The notes beneath the pieces were generated by a model. That model saw nothing but the letters and a program-made list of their open reading frames with translations. It did not search any database and was not told the DNA's origin. Made by a program: the position numbers and the translations under genes. Shown piece after piece: positions 6,371 to 7,282 of a stretch of DNA of 7,282 nt; positions within the stretch are counted from its first letter, which is position 1; the number at the start of each line of letters is the position of its first letter. This DNA comes from Planctomycetota bacterium. GTDB taxonomy: Bacteria; Planctomycetota; UBA1135; UBA2386. The stretch is from the NCBI GenBank assembly GCA_023433825.1, contig JAEYTU010000427.1:1-7282 (forward strand), read 5' to 3'.

Positions 6371-7282
6371 TCACAGGATGGTCATGTGAACGCACGGCGA
6401 CGCCGACAATGACGTCGGCGATTCGATGTGCAATGACTGCACGAAGAACTCCACGCCGCGAAACGCATTGACGTTCGGGATCGGCAGCGGCAGCTGCGAC
6501 GTGCTCTGGAACGAGAACTGGAGCGCGATCGCCGAAGTCGGATCCACGTGCAGCTTCGCGCCGAGGACGTTCACGGGCGCCGGTAGGCGGGCCACGCCGA
6601 GCAACCATGCGCCGACGGTGAGCGACGTGTTGCTGCTGTCGAGCGTCAAACTGAACGAGCTGTTGCCGACGAGCGGCAGGCCGCCGGGATTCGGTGCGAC
6701 GCGCCAATCGAACGTCGCCGCGCCCGGTGTCCCTTCCGCGACGACCTCGGGGTTCGGGTTGACGTCGATTCCGTTCGGGGTCGCGAGCCCCGGCGTCGCC
6801 AACTGCAACTCGACGCCCTGCGGCGTCACGACGAACAGCGTCAGTCCCGGCGTCCCGTGTTCGCGTGTCCACACGACGAAGTTGCCGGTGACGGTCTCGA
6901 TCGTCATGCAGTTCAGTGCGCCGCTCGTCGTCGGGATCGGCGTCGCGACGTTCGTCACGGGGTCGTAGCGATACAGGTTCGGACTCGGCTGGTTGTTCAG
7001 CGTCGGCAGAAGGATCGTTCCGTCGTTGTCGCGCCACAGCGTGCTCGGTCCGCCGGGCAGCGTCAGCAACGACGTCGCGACGCCTCCGCCGATCGGCACG
7101 CTCCAGAGCCCGCCGCTCGAGTTGCTGATCCAGTTGCAGAAGTACAGCGTGCTCGCGTCGGCCGAGAGCTCGATGCCGTTCACGACACCTGGGACTTGTG
7201 CGAGGTTCGAGATCACGATCGGTGTCACGCTGCCGCTGACCGTGTCGACGATCCCGATGCCTTGCCAGTTGTATTGGACGCT
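6371..7282 (-). CDS. Secreted beta-propeller-like protein with planctomycete-type C-terminal module (5' end outside window)
   Basis: The frame is open from the right edge to TGA at 6371-6373, giving 303 visible residues; the GTG at 7228 is only an internal codon, since coding sequence continues upstream of it. The first 190 residues or so repeat a blade-like pattern with short strands and NG/DG turns (GIELSADASTLYF, GLWSVPIGGG, LYRYDPVTN, NGIDVNPNP), like NHL or SMP-30-type beta-propellers; about three to four blades are visible. The last 113 residues (FDWRVAP to the end) form a separate beta-rich module: GNSSFSLTL, WLLGVARLPAPVN, QLPLPIPN, and a closing hydrophobic strand (HMTIL). Such modules end many extracellular planctomycete proteins and may act in export or surface attachment; that role is inference. 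Few Lys, many Ser/Thr/Asn/Pro and few Cys fit an exported protein. It is probably the upstream partner of the solute-binding protein gene, 14 bp away. No enzymatic motif is recognised. Confidence 0.85.
   Translation of the reverse strand, partial: SVQYNWQGIGIVDTVSGSVTPIVISNLAQVPGVVNGIELSADASTLYFCNWISNSSGGLWSVPIGGGVATSLLTLPGGPSTLWRDNDGTILLPTLNNQPSPNLYRYDPVTNVATPIPTTSGALNCMTIETVTGNFVVWTREHGTPGLTLFVVTPQGVELQLATPGLATPNGIDVNPNPEVVAEGTPGAATFDWRVAPNPGGLPLVGNSSFSLTLDSSNTSLTVGAWLLGVARLPAPVNVLGAKLHVDPTSAIALQFSFQSTSQLPLPIPNVNAFRGVEFFVQSLHIESPTSLSASPCVHMTIL

Noticed and set aside
6357..7037. N-terminal extension of the solute-binding protein
   Set aside because: The added residues are charged low-complexity sequence overlapping the secreted protein gene; the GGAGG site and signal peptide fix the start at 6356.

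Overview
The window is GC-rich, densely coding bacterial DNA, probably from a planctomycete (Planctomycetota). The best phylum clue is the secreted protein at the right edge. It ends in a small beta-rich C-terminal module of the kind seen at the ends of many extracellular proteins in the Pla163-type planctomycete lineages. That assignment rests on memory of the family style, not on a search, so it is moderate.

Plus strand, 1-4748: the tail of a DUF4349-type protein (3-203) overlaps a small lipoprotein of unknown function (184-684). After 47 bp come three tightly coupled genes for a heterotrimeric molybdenum hydroxylase/reductase of the xanthine oxidase family: the two-[2Fe-2S] subunit (732-1253), the molybdopterin subunit (1243-3759) and the FAD subunit (3759-4748). 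They overlap by 11 bp and 1 bp, and the second and third have good ribosome binding sites. The FAD subunit carries a four-cysteine loop (Cys124, 140, 148, 157) whose spacing equals that of the extra [4Fe-4S] site of 4-hydroxybenzoyl-CoA reductase beta. The trio is therefore best called a 4-hydroxybenzoyl-CoA reductase-like enzyme, not a plain xanthine dehydrogenase. The large subunit has Gln (Q752) where this superfamily normally has its catalytic Glu, so its actual reaction is open. No CoA ligase, transporter for an aromatic, or Mo-cofactor maturation gene is visible nearby.

Junction, 4749-4796: the plus-strand operon meets a convergent minus-strand operon at a perfect 18-bp-arm palindrome (4766-4802). 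It is AT-rich and unlike its surroundings. It could be a bidirectional terminator, a dispersed REP-like element, or both. The stop codon of the minus-strand gene lies inside it.

Minus strand, 7282-4797: a secreted beta-propeller-like protein, open at the right edge (6371 to beyond 7282), is followed after 14 bp by a periplasmic family 5 solute-binding protein (4797-6356). This carries the NikA-type RTWGAPYDP motif but not all of the NikA ligand residues. No permease or ATPase genes are in view.

There is no gene-free stretch over 300 bases, and I saw no tRNA, rRNA, CRISPR array or transposase gene.
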